Shown here in pieces: positions 1 through 10,760 of a stretch of DNA of 64,000 nucleotides. Location: assembly GCA_036426205.1 (NCBI GenBank), contig CM071570.1, positions 138,896,754-138,960,753 on the forward strand, in the 5' to 3' direction. The position numbers were made by a program, and so were the translations under genes. The notes beneath the pieces are model-generated. The model saw only the letters and a program-made list of their open reading frames with translations. It made no database searches and had not been told where the DNA came from. The DNA is from Ascaphus truei (lineage: Eukaryota; Chordata; Amphibia; Anura; Ascaphidae). The stretch's first letter is position 1. Every line of letters starts with the position of its first letter.

Positions 1-362
1 GCCTGCATCTGGAGAAATCCTTTTGCTATAAAGGGGCAGTAGCTCCAATGTTTTAGTTGTTTTGTGGACTCTTCTCTGACCTCGCCTCCGTCACAATGCC
101 CCATAGTGTATTACAATTTAATACATTAATAGGTTAGAGAGAAGCCTTAAAAATGCGCACTCACAAACATATCTTGGTTAAATCACAATATATAAAACCT
201 GTCAACAGGTAGGAACTGGCTGCTGGGCTGTGAAGCAGGAGAATGGATGAATCACCGCACAACCACTCACCCCAGACAAGGACGACCTCCGCCGAGTCCG
301 GTCCAGATGTATATCAAATGTCCTAGGACACAGAAAGGGGGCGGGTAGGCCCCTGCAAAGCC
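1..362. other. Unassigned unique-looking sequence
   Basis: No coding frame, repeat unit or terminal inverted repeat was recognised before the AT-rich array begins. Confidence 0.4.
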
Positions 363-804
363 ACAGCGTCCATTCATTTCATATGATATGATATTCTATT
401 AATTTCATTTGATATCATATGATATTCTTTTCATTTAATATGATATTCTATTAATTTCATATGATATGATATTCTATTAATTTCATATGATATCATATGA
501 TATTCTATTCATTTCATTTAATATACTATTCTATTTTATTCATTTCATGATATCATATGAAATTACTAGAATATAATATCATATGATTTTCTATTAATTT
601 CATATGATATGATATTTTATTAATTTCATGATATGATATTAATTTCATGATATGATATTATATTCGAGTAATTTAATGTTTTGAAATTCTATTTATTTCA
701 TTTCATATGATATGATATTCTATTCTATTAATTTCATATGATATATACTATTTATTTCATATGATAAGATATTCTATTAAATTCATATGATATGATATTC
801 TATT
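363..804. repeat. AT-rich minisatellite, block 1
   Basis: Degenerate tandem units of about 20-25 bp built from TTCATATGATATGATATTCT followed by ATTAAT or ATTCAT. Further blocks lie in the same orientation at 7204-7681, 8614-9521 and 10349-10620, and in reverse orientation at 3751-4633 and 5540-6008. The forward blocks look like one original array opened by transposon insertions. Confidence 0.85.
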
Positions 805-889
805 CAGGGGCGCAGCTATAGTCTGGGCATCCCGGGCAAATTAGGGCCTGGGTCAGGAGGCGGGGCCCTGAGATACAGCAGGAAGGACA

Positions 890-1219
890 GAGGTGAAATT
901 CCTTCCTCTGCAGAGCCTCCGTAGGTGGGCGGGGCCTAGATCAGGTGATGGGGGCTCAAGTAGAGCAGTGTGGGGCTGGGACTGCAACCTGAGAGACAGG
1001 CTGGGAAAGGTGAGAGGGAGGGGAAGGGTTAAATCACAGGGGTAAAAACAGACATGAGAGAAAAGAAGAGACACAAAGAGAAAATGAAGTACAAGAGAGA
1101 AATACATAAGAGGGAAAAGAAAGATGAGGGGGAGAAAAGATAGGGATAGAGACATGAGGGGGAGAAAAGAGAAAGAGATAGAGAGACATGAGGGGGAGCA
1201 CAGAGAGAGACATGAGGGG

Positions 1220-1257
<38 letters not shown>

Positions 1258-2016
1258 GAGTGAGAGCAAAGAGAGAGACAAAGGGGAAAAGAGAGACATG
1301 AATGGGAGAAAGAGAGAGACGTGAGTGGGAAAAAAGAAAGAGAGAGATAAAGGGAAAGAGAGGCAGACGTGGGGAGAAAAAGAGAGAGAGAGAGACATGA
1401 GGGAGAGAAAGGGAGGGAGACATGAGGGGTAGAAGAGAGAGACAAACGAGGGGGGGGAAAGCGAGGCAGACATGAGTGAGAAGAAAAATACAGACATGAG
1501 TGGGAGAAAAGACAGAGAGAGAGAGAGATGAGGGGGAGAAAAGACAGAGAGAGACATGAGGGGAGAAAAAAGAAGGATAAAGACATGAGGGGAACAGAGA
1601 CAGACATGAATGGGATAAGTGAGATAGACATGAAAGGCAAAAAATAGAGAGAGATATGAGGGGAAAAGAGAGACAGACATGTGGGGAGAAAAAGATACAG
1701 ACATGAGTGGGAGAAAAGAGAGAGAGACATGAGGGGGAGAAAAGAGAAGGATATAGACATGAGGGGGAAAGAGAGACATACATGAATGGGAGAAGTGAGA
1801 GACAAATGAAAGGGATAAAATAGAGAGAGAGAGAGAGACATGAGTGGAAAAGAGAGGCAGACATGTGGGGAGAAAAGCGAGAGACATGAGGGGGAGAAAA
1901 GAGAGAGAGACAGGAGTGGAAGAAAAGAGAGAGAGAGACACGAGGGGGAGAAAAGAGAGAGAGACATGAGGGGGGGGAAAGAGAGACAGACATGAGTGGG
2001 AGAAAAGATACAGACA
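890..2016. repeat. Purine-rich degenerate microsatellite
   Basis: About 1.1 kb of nearly pure A/G on the plus strand, built from GAGA runs and a recurring GACATGAGGGGGAGAAAAGA motif. The long minus-strand open frames here (Ser/Leu/Pro/Phe-rich) are low-complexity artefacts of the CTCT strand. The last bases before the gap are repeated at 6601-6647. Confidence 0.9.
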
Positions 2017-2139
2017 NNNNNNNNNNNNNNNNNNNNNNNNNNNNNNNNNNNNNNNNNNNNNNNNNNNNNNNNNNNNNNNNNNNNNNNNNNNNNNNNNNNN
2101 NNNNNNNNNNNNNNNNNNNNNNNNNNNNNNNNNNNNNNN
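2017..2139. other. Assembly gap (123 N)
   Basis: A run of 123 undetermined bases directly follows the purine tract. The sequence after it has a different quality signature, with frequent single-base dropouts relative to its homologous copies. Confidence 1.
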
Positions 2140-3545
2140 GTATTTTAAATACACAGGGGGTGTGTACTGGATTTGTTTATTATGCAAGGTATTCGGTGGC
2201 AAATCATTGTGGCATCTCCGAATAGAGGCACTGCTATTGTTGCGGTCTTCAGTTGCCGCTTATCGGCTATCAGCTAGGTAATGAGCAGGGGTCATTTTCT
2301 GGTATTTTAATATATTGTTCGAGAGCAGGGGTCCCCTGAGCACCTTAATTTCTGGCTCAGGGAACCCCCTGCTCACTGTAACAATGATATTAAATACAGA
2401 AATGTCATGACTTCATACCATGGCACTAGCCGCTAAGGTAAGGAACGAGTGTGTATTTATATATGTTTTATTATTCATACGTACAGTTGCAGAAGGGTCT
2501 CGGAGCTGAACGCGTTGGTTTCAGGTCGGGACCCCCTGCTCCCGAGATACAGGCCCCTTTAGGGGTGCCGGTATCCCTCTGCATGGTTTACAGGCCGCTG
2601 ATCCGTGATGGTAGACCTTTACAACCAAGCAGAGGGTACCGGCACCTCATAAAGGGGCTGTATCTCGGGGAGCAGGGGGTCCCCGACCTGAAACCAATGC
2701 GGTTCAGCTCCGGAGACCCCCTGTACATGTACACTAATAAAAATGTATTCAAATGTATTTATTTATAGTCATTTATTATTTAGATTTATTTTTTATTTTT
2801 GGCGGCTGCTGGTGTGTGTATTTTTTTATTGTGGTAGCGGGTGGTGGTAAGGGAGTTATTAGCCCAACGTGCTGTTAGGGCTTGCGGGGTACGGAGGGCT
2901 TAACCCTTCATGACCGTATCGTATTAAACTGCTCACGTGTGGGGTTAGTGCACCCCGCAACCCCCCAAGTCAACTCACACCAAGGGCCAATACCCCCCCT
3001 CACCCACCCCGCTATCCCACATAAAGCGGCACGTTAGTTCCCTTAACCTTCCATTGCCTTAGAGCTTATCCGCTATGGTAATGAGCAGCATTTCTGTATT
3101 TTTAATAATATGTTGCGGAGCAGGGGGTCCCTTGAGCATTAATTTCTTGGGCTCAGGGAACCCCCTGCTCACTGTACAATATATTAAAAATACAGTCATG
3201 CGCTTCGTACCATAGCCCTAGCCGCCAAGGTAAGGAATGAGTGTTTATTTATATTGTTTTTTATTCATACTGTAGATGGCAGAGGGTCTCCGGAGCAAAC
3301 CACTGTGGTTTTCAGGTCCGGGGACCCCTCTCCCCGGATACAAGGTCCCCTTTAGGGGGTGCCGGTATCCCTCTGTTGGTTTACAGGCCGCGGTCATGTG
3401 ATCGGTGACCTTTAAACAACAGCAGGATACCGGCCCTCTAAAGGGGGCTGTATTCGGGGAGCAGGGGGTCCCCACCTGAAAACCAGTGCGGTTCAGCTCC
3501 GAGACCCCCTGTACTGTACACTATGAATAAAAATGTACAGTATTG
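2140..3545. repeat. Two tandem copies of an approximately 810-bp palindrome-rich unit
   Basis: The stretch starting near 2255 (GCTTATCGGCTATCAGC, a small palindrome around GAGCAGGGGTCC, then a 300-bp palindrome) is repeated starting near 3064. Between them sits a G-rich GGGTGGTGG / TTAACCC block. The two copies differ by many single-base gains and losses. No gene was seen. Confidence 0.6.
2450..2765. repeat. Palindromic module, copy 1
   Basis: A hairpin-forming sequence whose left arm reads GGTCTCGGAGCTGAACGCG and whose right arm reads GCGGTTCAGCTCCGGAGACC, with arms of about 150 bp. Related copies lie at 3245-3560, 9727-10080 and 29275-29592. Confidence 0.75.
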
Positions 3546-3560
3546 TATTTAGGGTTATAG
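3245..3560. repeat. Palindromic module, copy 2
   Basis: Same family as the module at 2450-2765. It has the arm motifs GGGTCTCCGGAGC and GTTCAGCTCCGAGACC. Compared with the copy at 9727-10080 it shows scattered single-base deletions, for example CAACAGCAGGATACC against CAAGCAGAGGGATACC. Confidence 0.75.
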
Positions 3561-3750
3561 GGGACGGCTTTAAAAGACAACGCACGGCAAACGCCCCCAT
3601 GCGTTTTTACACAATTTAGTATTGCAGCCAGCGGGAATAAATGCTAAATCACAGCCGCGATATAACGCTATATAACCCGAGAAAACGACACAAAACCGCA
3701 CATCACCGGGGTCCTCTGAATTCGCGGAGCTAGCCAAGTAAATAAAGTTG

Positions 3751-4633
3751 GTCGCCAGTGTATCATATAATAGATTAAAAACGTATCATAACATATGAAA
3801 TGCATAGAATATCATATTATGAAGAGAATAGAATACATATAATAATAAATAATGCATAGAATATCATATATGAAATTAATATATATATCATATCTATTAA
3901 CTTAATATCATTCACATGAAATGAATAGAATATCATATGAAATGAATAGATAGAATCATATGATTGAATAGAAATTCATATAATATTCATATGAAATTAT
4001 AGATATCATATATTGTGAAATTATAGAATATCATATCATATAACATGAACAAGACATCTCAAACTGTATCATATGAAATTAATCGAAATCAATCATATGT
4101 ATTAAATTAATAGAATATCATATCATATGAAAATGAATATACTATCTATCATGTCATATGAAATAAATAGAATATCATATAGAAATGACTAGCATATCAT
4201 ATGAAATAAGTGGAATCTCATAATATATCATTTGAAATAAATAGATTCATATCATATGAAAGACATGAATAGCATATCATTCTCATATGCAAATGAATAC
4301 ATTAGATGCATTTAATGCATACCATTGAATACCATATCATATGAAATAAATAGACTGCATAACATATCATATAAAATGAATAATATACTCATCATATGAA
4401 ATAAATTTCATACTATCAAATGAATATCATATCATATATATACATCATGAATTAATAGAATTCATATATATATCAAATGAATATAATATCTTATGAAATG
4501 AATAAAATGATATATCAATATAGGAATGAATAGATTCATATTATATATCATATGAAATGAAAAAAATCATATTATATCATTTGAAATTAATAGAATTCTT
4601 ATCCTATTATATGAAATGAAGAGAACATCATAC
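3751..4633. repeat. AT-rich minisatellite, inverted block
   Basis: Reverse-complement orientation of the array (ATATCATATGAAATGAATAG units), mirroring 8606-9531 but with many dropped bases. Confidence 0.85.
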
Positions 4634-5539
4634 TAGTGATGAATCGGGTCCTAAAAAATCACCGGGTACCCAGGAAAAAACAAAAATGTCACACATGGTA
4701 GTTTTGAAGTACCCGCGGTCGGCGGTGGAGAGAGAGGAGGTTTAATATCCTGCAGCGGTCAGACAGCCAGAACGTGGAGGACTGATGCCATCCTTCAGCA
4801 GTCAGCAGCCAGACCGGGTGGAGGAGGATGACATCCTTCAGCAGTCAGCAGCCCAGACCGGGTGGAGGAATGACATCCTTCGGCCAGTCAGCAACAGCGG
4901 AGATGGGAGTGAGGACGACGAATCGTTCAGCGGTCAGCACGCAGCTGGCGGTGGCGAGGAGGAGACATCCTGTAGCAGTCAGCAAGCCATAGCAGAGGGA
5001 AGGAGGATGACGGCCATCCTGCAGCCAGTGGTGCTGGAAGCGAGGACCATGTGAGCGAGCAGGATCGGCACAGAGGGACAGCCAGAAGAAGCACAACCTC
5101 AGCAGTCTGACGTGAAGTCTTTTTACTTCCGTGTCTGCCACTGCTGCAGAGCAGCTCCTCCCCGGATGTCCGCCTGTGCCGCTCCGCTCCGCTCACATAG
5201 TCCTCTCCTCCCACCCACCAGCTGCAGGATGCCATCGTCTTCCACTCACCCACCGGCTGCTGACAGCATCAGGATGTCGTCACCCTGCTCTCCCACCGCC
5301 CCGCTGATGACCGCTGCAGGATGTCATCGTCACGCTCCCTCCCCGCGCTGGCTGCAGGTATTTCTCTTCTGCTGCTCTGCTCCTGTCGTTCCCAAGAGGA
5401 AGACAGGGGGAGCAGAGCAGATGGAACTACCCGGCACCGGGTTCCACGCGCCCTGGGCCTTTTCCGTGAATTCCCGGGTAGCTAAATATGGCGTGTAGGC
5501 CGGGCAACCGTAAATTTCCGGGTACCTGGTCCATCACTA
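4634..5539. mobile_element. hAT-like non-autonomous element, inverted copy
   Basis: Ends are TAGTGATGAATCGGGT on the left and ACCTGGTCCATCACTA on the right, which form a terminal inverted repeat of the hAT type. It is flanked on both sides by the perfect 8-bp direct repeat CATCATAC (4626-4633 and 5540-5547). The interior carries about 39-bp tandem units around CAGTCAGCAGCCAGACCGGG. No transposase is encoded. It mirrors 7682-8605, including the target duplication, so it is not an independent insertion. Confidence 0.8.
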
Positions 5540-6008
5540 CATCATACCATATCATATGAAAGAATAGAATATATATAAAATGAAATAATAGAATACAAAT
5601 CATATGAAATACTAAGAATTCATTTAAAAATTAATAAAATATATGAATTAATAGATTCATATCGTATGAAATTAAATAAATGGAAATAATATCATAATGA
5701 AATTTAAAGAATTTTCATAATATCAAATTCATTTAATAGAATTCCTAGCTTATCATATGAAATAAATAGATATCATATGGTATGAAATTACTATAATATA
5801 TATCATATCATGAAATGAATATCATATCATATGAATGAATAGAATAATAATATATCAATAAAATGATAGATATCTTATGATAACATATAAAATGATAGAA
5901 TATCATCATATTACATGAAATTAATAGAATATCCCATTAAAATTATTAGAATGTCATACTATATCAATTAAAATGATAGAATATCATATCATATTAAATT
6001 AATAAAAT
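5540..6008. repeat. AT-rich minisatellite, inverted block 2
   Basis: Reverse-orientation array units mirroring 7196-7681. Confidence 0.8.
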
Positions 6009-6600
6009 TAGTGTGTAGCTAAGACATGCGCAGCCCCCAGGCAAATAAATTCAGGGCCCCATTAATATTAATTGTGAACTGCAATTTTTTCTTCCTCTCC
6101 TATCATCTCCCTGATCTCTCTCTCAATCATCTCTCACCCTCCATCATCATCATCTCTTCCCTCCTCCTAATCATTCTCTCCTCCTCCTCATCCCTCCTCC
6201 TCATCTCTCCCTTCCTCTCTCCGCCTCCCCTCTCCTCATCTCTCTCTCCCCTCCCACCTACACATCCTCCCTCTACTCCCCCTCCTCCTACTCATCCCTC
6301 CCCTCCTACTCCTCTTCCCCCTCCTCCTCATCATCTTTTTCACTTTTTCCCTTCCCTTTTCCTTCCCCCTCTTTCCCTCATTCTTTCTCTCTCTCTTCTC
6401 CTCTCCCTGTCTGTATCTCTTTCTCTCCCTGATATCGTCTCTGTTTTCTACCCCCTCATGCTCTCTCGTGCTTTTCTCTTCCCACCTCATGTTTCTCTCT
6501 CCTCTTTTAATCCCCTCATGTCCTCTCCTCCTCTCTTTTCTTCCCCTCATCTCTCTCTCTCTTTTTCTCACACTCATGTCTGTAGCTTTTCCTCACCCTC
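6009..6600. repeat. Mirrored hAT end with pyrimidine-rich tract
   Basis: Begins TTAGTGTGTAGCTAAGACAT, a degraded reverse-complement copy of the element end at 7195, and continues as a CTCCTCCTCAT-rich tract to the palindrome axis. The proline/serine/leucine-rich open frame across it is low complexity. Confidence 0.7.
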
Positions 6601-7195
6601 GGGGGGGGAAAGAGAGACAGACATGAGTGGGAGAAAAGATACAGACATGAGTGTGAGAAAAGATACAGACATGAGTGTGAGAAAAGAGAGAGAGAGATGA
6701 GGGGAAGAAAAGAGAGAGAGAGACATGAGGGGATTAAAAGAGAGAGAGAAACATGAGGTGGAGAAAAGACAGAGAGAGACATGAGGGGTAGAAAACAGAG
6801 ACAGATATCATGGGGAGAAAAGAGATACAGACAGGGAGAGAGAAAGAGAGAGAGAAATGAGGGGGAAAAGGGAAGGAAAAGTGAAAAAGATGATGAGGAG
6901 GAGGGGGGAGATGAGTAGGAGGAGGGGGGAGATGAGTAGGAGGAGGGGGGAGATGTGTAGGTGGAGGGGGAGAGATGAGGAGGAGGAGGAAGGGGAGAGA
7001 TGAGGAGGAGGGATGAGGAGGAGAGAGAATGATTAGGAGGAGGGAAGAGATGATGATGTGGAGGGTGAGAGATGATGAGAGAGCAGATCAGGGAGATGAT
7101 AGGAGAGGAAGAAAAAAATTGCAGTCACAATTAATATTAATGGGGCCCTGAATTTTATTTGCCTGGGGGCCCGCGCATGTCTAGCTACACCACTA
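6601..7195. repeat. Purine-rich tract and right end of the outer hAT-like element
   Basis: Starts with GGGGGGGGAAAGAGAGACAG, matching the sequence just before the N gap. It continues through GAGAGA and GAGGAGGAGG repeats and ends in the hAT-like terminus GTCTAGCTACACCACTA. Confidence 0.75.
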
Positions 7196-7203
7196 ATTTT
7201 ATT

Positions 7204-7681
7204 AATTTAATATGATATGATATTCTATTCATTTTAATTGATATAGTATGACATTCTATTAATTTAATGTGATATTCTATTAATTTCATGTAATATATGA
7301 TATTCTATTCATTTTATATGTTATCATAAGATATTCTATTCATTTTATTTGATATATTATTCTATTCTATTCATTCCATATGATATGATATTCATTTCAT
7401 GATATGATATTATATTATAGTAATTTCATACCATATGATATTCTATTTATTTCATATGATAAGCTAGGATATTCTATTAACTGAATTTGATATGATATGA
7501 AATTCTTTAAATTTCATATGATATTATTTTCCATTTATTTAATTTCATACGATATGATATCTATTAATTTCATATATTTTATTAATTTTTAAATGATATT
7601 CTAGTAATTTCATATGATTTGATATTCTATTTATTTCATTTTATATGATATTCTATTCATTTCATATGATATGGTATGATG
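7204..7681. repeat. AT-rich minisatellite, block 2
   Basis: Forward array units. The last 8 bases, GTATGATG, are the target-site duplication of the next element. Confidence 0.85.
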
Positions 7682-8605
7682 TAGTGATGGACCAGGTACC
7701 CGGAAATTACCCGGTGCCCGGCCTACACAGCCATATTTAAGCTACCCGGGAATTTCACGGAAACGGCCCAGGGCGCTGGAACCCGGTGCCGGGTATTTCC
7801 ATCCTGCTCTGCTCCCCCTGTCTTCCTCTTGGAGAACGACAGGAGCAGAGCAGCAGAAGAGAAATACCTGCAGCCAGCGGCGGAGGGAGCGTGACGATGA
7901 CATCCTGCAGCGGTCATCAGCCGGGGCGGTGGGAGAGCAGGGTGACGACATCCTGATGCTGTCAGCAGCCGGTGGTGTGAGTGGAAGACGATGGCATCCT
8001 GCAGCTGGTGGCGGTGGGAGGAGAGGACTATGTGAGCGGAGCAGGAGCGGCACAGGCGGACATCCGGGGAGGAGCTGCTCTGCAGCAGTGGCAGACACCG
8101 GAAGTAAAAAGACTTCCACGTCAGACTGCTGAGGTGTGCTTCTTCCTGGCTGTCCTCCTGTGCCGATCCTGCTCCGCTCACATGGTCCTCTGCTTCCAGC
8201 ACCACTGGCTGCAGGATGCCGTCATCCTCCTATCCCTCTGCTACTGGCTGCTGACTGCTACAGGATGTCGTCCTCCTCGCCCACCGCCAGCTGCTGCTGA
8301 CCGCTGAACGATTTCGTCGTCCTCCACTCCCATCTCCGCTGGTTGCTGACTGCCGAAGGATGTCATCCTCCTCCACCCGGTCTGGCTGCTGACTGCTGAA
8401 GGATGTCATCCTCCTCCACCCGGTCTGGCTGCTGACTGCTGAAGGATGTCATCCTCCTCCACCCGGTCTGGCTGCTGACCGCTGCAGGATATTAACCTCC
8501 TCTCTCTCCACCGCCGACCGCGGGTACTTCAAACATACCATGCTGTGACATTTTTGTTTTTTTCCTTGGGTACCCGGTGATTTTTTAGGACCCGATTCAT
8601 CACTA
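7682..8605. mobile_element. hAT-like non-autonomous element
   Basis: Terminal inverted repeat TAGTGATGGACCAGGTACCC / ACCCGATTCATCACTA, with a perfect 8-bp target duplication GTATGATG at 7674-7681 and 8606-8613, a hAT hallmark. The interior is GC-rich and includes three or more copies of a unit of about 39 bp around CCGGTCTGGCTGCTGACTGC. The open frames in it are unrelated to any transposase. This is the cleaner of the two mirrored copies. Confidence 0.85.
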
Positions 8606-8613
8606 GTATGATG

Positions 8614-9521
8614 TTCTCTTCATTTCATATAATAGGATAAGATATTCTATTAATTTCAAATGATATAATATGATATTTTTTTCATTTCATATGATATGAT
8701 ATAATATGATATTCTATTCAATTCATATGATATATCATTTTATTCATTTCATAAGATATTATATTCATTTGATATATTATATGATATTCTATTAATTTCA
8801 TGTGATATAATATGATATGATATTCATTTGATATGATATGAAATTTATTTCATATGATATGATATATTATTCATTTTATATGATATGTTATGCTATTCTA
8901 TTTATTTCATATGATATGGTATTCAATGGTATGCATTAAATATGACATCATATGATATTCATTTCATATGATATATGATATGCTATTCATGTCATTTCAT
9001 ATGATATGATATTCTATTTATTTCAAATGATATATTATGAGATTCCACTTATTTCATATGATATGCTAGTCATTTCCTATATGATATTCTATTTATTTCA
9101 TATGACATGATATGATAGTATATTCATTTCATATGATATGATATTCTATTAATTTAATTACATATGATTTGATTTTCGATTAATTTCATATGATACAGTT
9201 TGATGTTATATTCTGTTCATGTTATATGATATGATATTCTATTAATTTCAAATTATATGATATTCTATTAATTTCATATGATATTATATGATATTCTATT
9301 CAATTCATATGATATTCTATTCTATTCATTTCATATGATATTCTATTCATTTCATGTGATATGATATTAAGTTAATATGATATGATATAATATATTAATT
9401 TCATATATGATATTCTATGCATTTTATATGTTATTATATGATATTCTATTCTATTCATATGATATGATATTCTATGCATTTCATATGTTATGATACGTTA
9501 TTCTAATCTATTCATATGATA
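8614..9521. repeat. AT-rich minisatellite, block 3
   Basis: Forward array units, about 0.9 kb, bounded by the hAT-like element and the CACTG-ended element. Confidence 0.85.
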
Positions 9522-10348
9522 CACTGGCGACCAACTTTATTCTTACTTGGCTAGCTCCGCGAATTTCAGAGGACCCCGGTGATGTGCGGTTTTGTGTCGT
9601 TTTCTCCCGGGGTATATAGCGTTATATTCGCGGCTGTGATTTAAGCATTTTATTCCCGCTGGCTGCAATACTACAATGTTGTGTAAAAACGCATGGGGGC
9701 GTTTGCGTGCTGTTGTCTTTAAAGCCGTCCCCTATAACCCCTAACATACAATACTGTACATTTTTATTCATAGTGTACATGTACAGGGGGTCTCCGGAGC
9801 TGAACCGCACTGGTTTCAGGTCGGGGGACCCCCTGCTCCCCGAGATACAGGCCCCTTTAGGGGGTGCCGGTATCCCTCTGCTTGGTTTACAGGCCGCGGT
9901 CATGTGATCGGGACCTTTAAACCAAGCAGAGGGATACCGGCACCTCATAAAGGGGGCTGTATCTCGGGGAGCAGGGGGTCCCCCGACCTGAAACCAACGC
10001 GGTTCAGCTCCGGAGACCCCCTGTACATGTACACTATGAATAAAAATGTACAGTACTGTATGTTAGGGGTTATAGGGGTTGTTGTTATACAGTATATATA
10101 TAAATGTATATATATATATATATACTGCATTACAATTCATGAATTTATGCCATCTGGCGGACACGCGAAGCATTGCAGCCTAGTAAATCCTGAACCATTA
10201 TGAATTAACACATCAACCGCGCGTCAGCCGGGCATGCTCCTGGCTGGGAAGGCAAAAGGAGCCCGGCATGCTCCGGGTGAAAAGTGTCACATTCCAGGAA
10301 CATGCCAGGTACATGCCAGTTATTAGTAAGAATAAAAGCTGCCGCAGC
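9522..10348. mobile_element. CACTG-ended non-autonomous DNA element
   Basis: The left end reads CACTGGCGACCAACTTTATT and the right end, reverse-complemented, reads TACTGCTGCGGCAGCTTTTA then TTCTTACT. The interior ends in GGCATGCTCC and GAATTTATGCCATCTGGCGG segments shared with the element at 40752-41155. CACTG termini occur in the CMC group, so that superfamily is a guess. A palindromic module sits inside at 9727-10080. Confidence 0.6.
9727..10080. repeat. Palindromic module, copy 3 (best preserved)
   Basis: A near-perfect inverted repeat centred near 9903. The left arm starts CCCCTATAACCCCTAACATA and the right arm ends TATGTTAGGGGTTATAGGGG. The open frames on both strands are products of the palindrome. 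Confidence 0.85.
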
Positions 10349-10620
10349 AGTATGATATTAATAAAATATGATATTCTATTTATTTAATATAATATGATAT
10401 TCTATTCATTTCATTTCATATGTTATGATATTCTATTCATTTAATATGTTTTGATATTCTATTCCTTTCATATGATATAATATGATATTCTATAAATTTT
10501 ATGACATGATACCCTATTCATTTAATGTAATATGATATAATATTCTATTCATTTCATATGATATGATATCTATTAATTTTATATGATATGATATTCTATT
10601 AATTTCATATGATATGATAT
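10349..10620. repeat. AT-rich minisatellite, block 4
   Basis: Last forward block of the array, ending where a CR1 3' tail begins. Confidence 0.8.
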
Positions 10621-10760
10621 TACATAGTTACATAGTAGATGAGGTTGAAAAAAGACATACGTCCATCAACTTCAACCTTTGCTAAATTTAGACGACAGAT
10701 ACTTTAGCTCCAACTTATTGAGTCTGTGATAGAAACTCTCCTCCTTTCCCGCGCTGTTCA
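10621..10760 (-). mobile_element. CR1 LINE 3' terminal fragment
   Basis: ACATAGTAGATGAGGTTGAA and the following bases match the 3' end of the longer CR1 copy at 43093-43200. Read on the minus strand it ends in ACTATGTAACTATGTA, the short tandem tail typical of CR1-type elements. Confidence 0.75.

Larger units (their letters stand above)
805..7195. mobile_element. hAT-like non-autonomous element as assembled, with an anomalous interior
   Basis: The left end begins CAGGGGCGCAGCTATAG and the right end finishes GTCTAGCTACACCACTA; reverse-complemented the two are similar and both lead into a GGGCC-rich stretch. This resembles hAT termini. The 8 bases outside each end are ATTCTATT (797-804) and ATTTTATT (7196-7203), 7 of 8 identical, as expected for a hAT target-site duplication. 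The interior holds purine-rich repeats, an N gap and what appears to be a misplaced inverted copy of downstream sequence. No transposase was seen. The true element was probably under 2 kb. Confidence 0.5.
3281..10040. repeat. Large inverted duplication, axis near 6600
   Basis: Sequence 3281-6600 is the reverse complement of 6601 to about 10040, including flanks and target duplications of embedded elements. Matching pairs are 3751-3760 with 9522-9531, 4634 with 8605, 5539 with 7682, and 6009 with 7195. Segment lengths left versus right are 883/926, 906/924, 469/486 and 592/595, so the left arm is shorter every time. This is consistent with an assembly or read artefact, discussed in the findings. 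Confidence 0.85.

Noticed and set aside
853..2202. Long minus-strand open frames, Ser/Leu/Pro/Phe-rich, one running through the N gap
   Set aside because: They come from the CTCT strand of a purine-rich microsatellite and include undetermined bases; no domain or amino-acid diversity of a real protein.
4785..5498. Several open frames in the hAT-like element, mirrored at 7723-8307
   Set aside because: GC-rich tandem sequence inside a non-autonomous transposon, open on both strands, with no transposase motif.
6026..6782. Open frames of 88-224 residues around the palindrome axis
   Set aside because: Low-complexity translations of CTCC/GGAG repeats.
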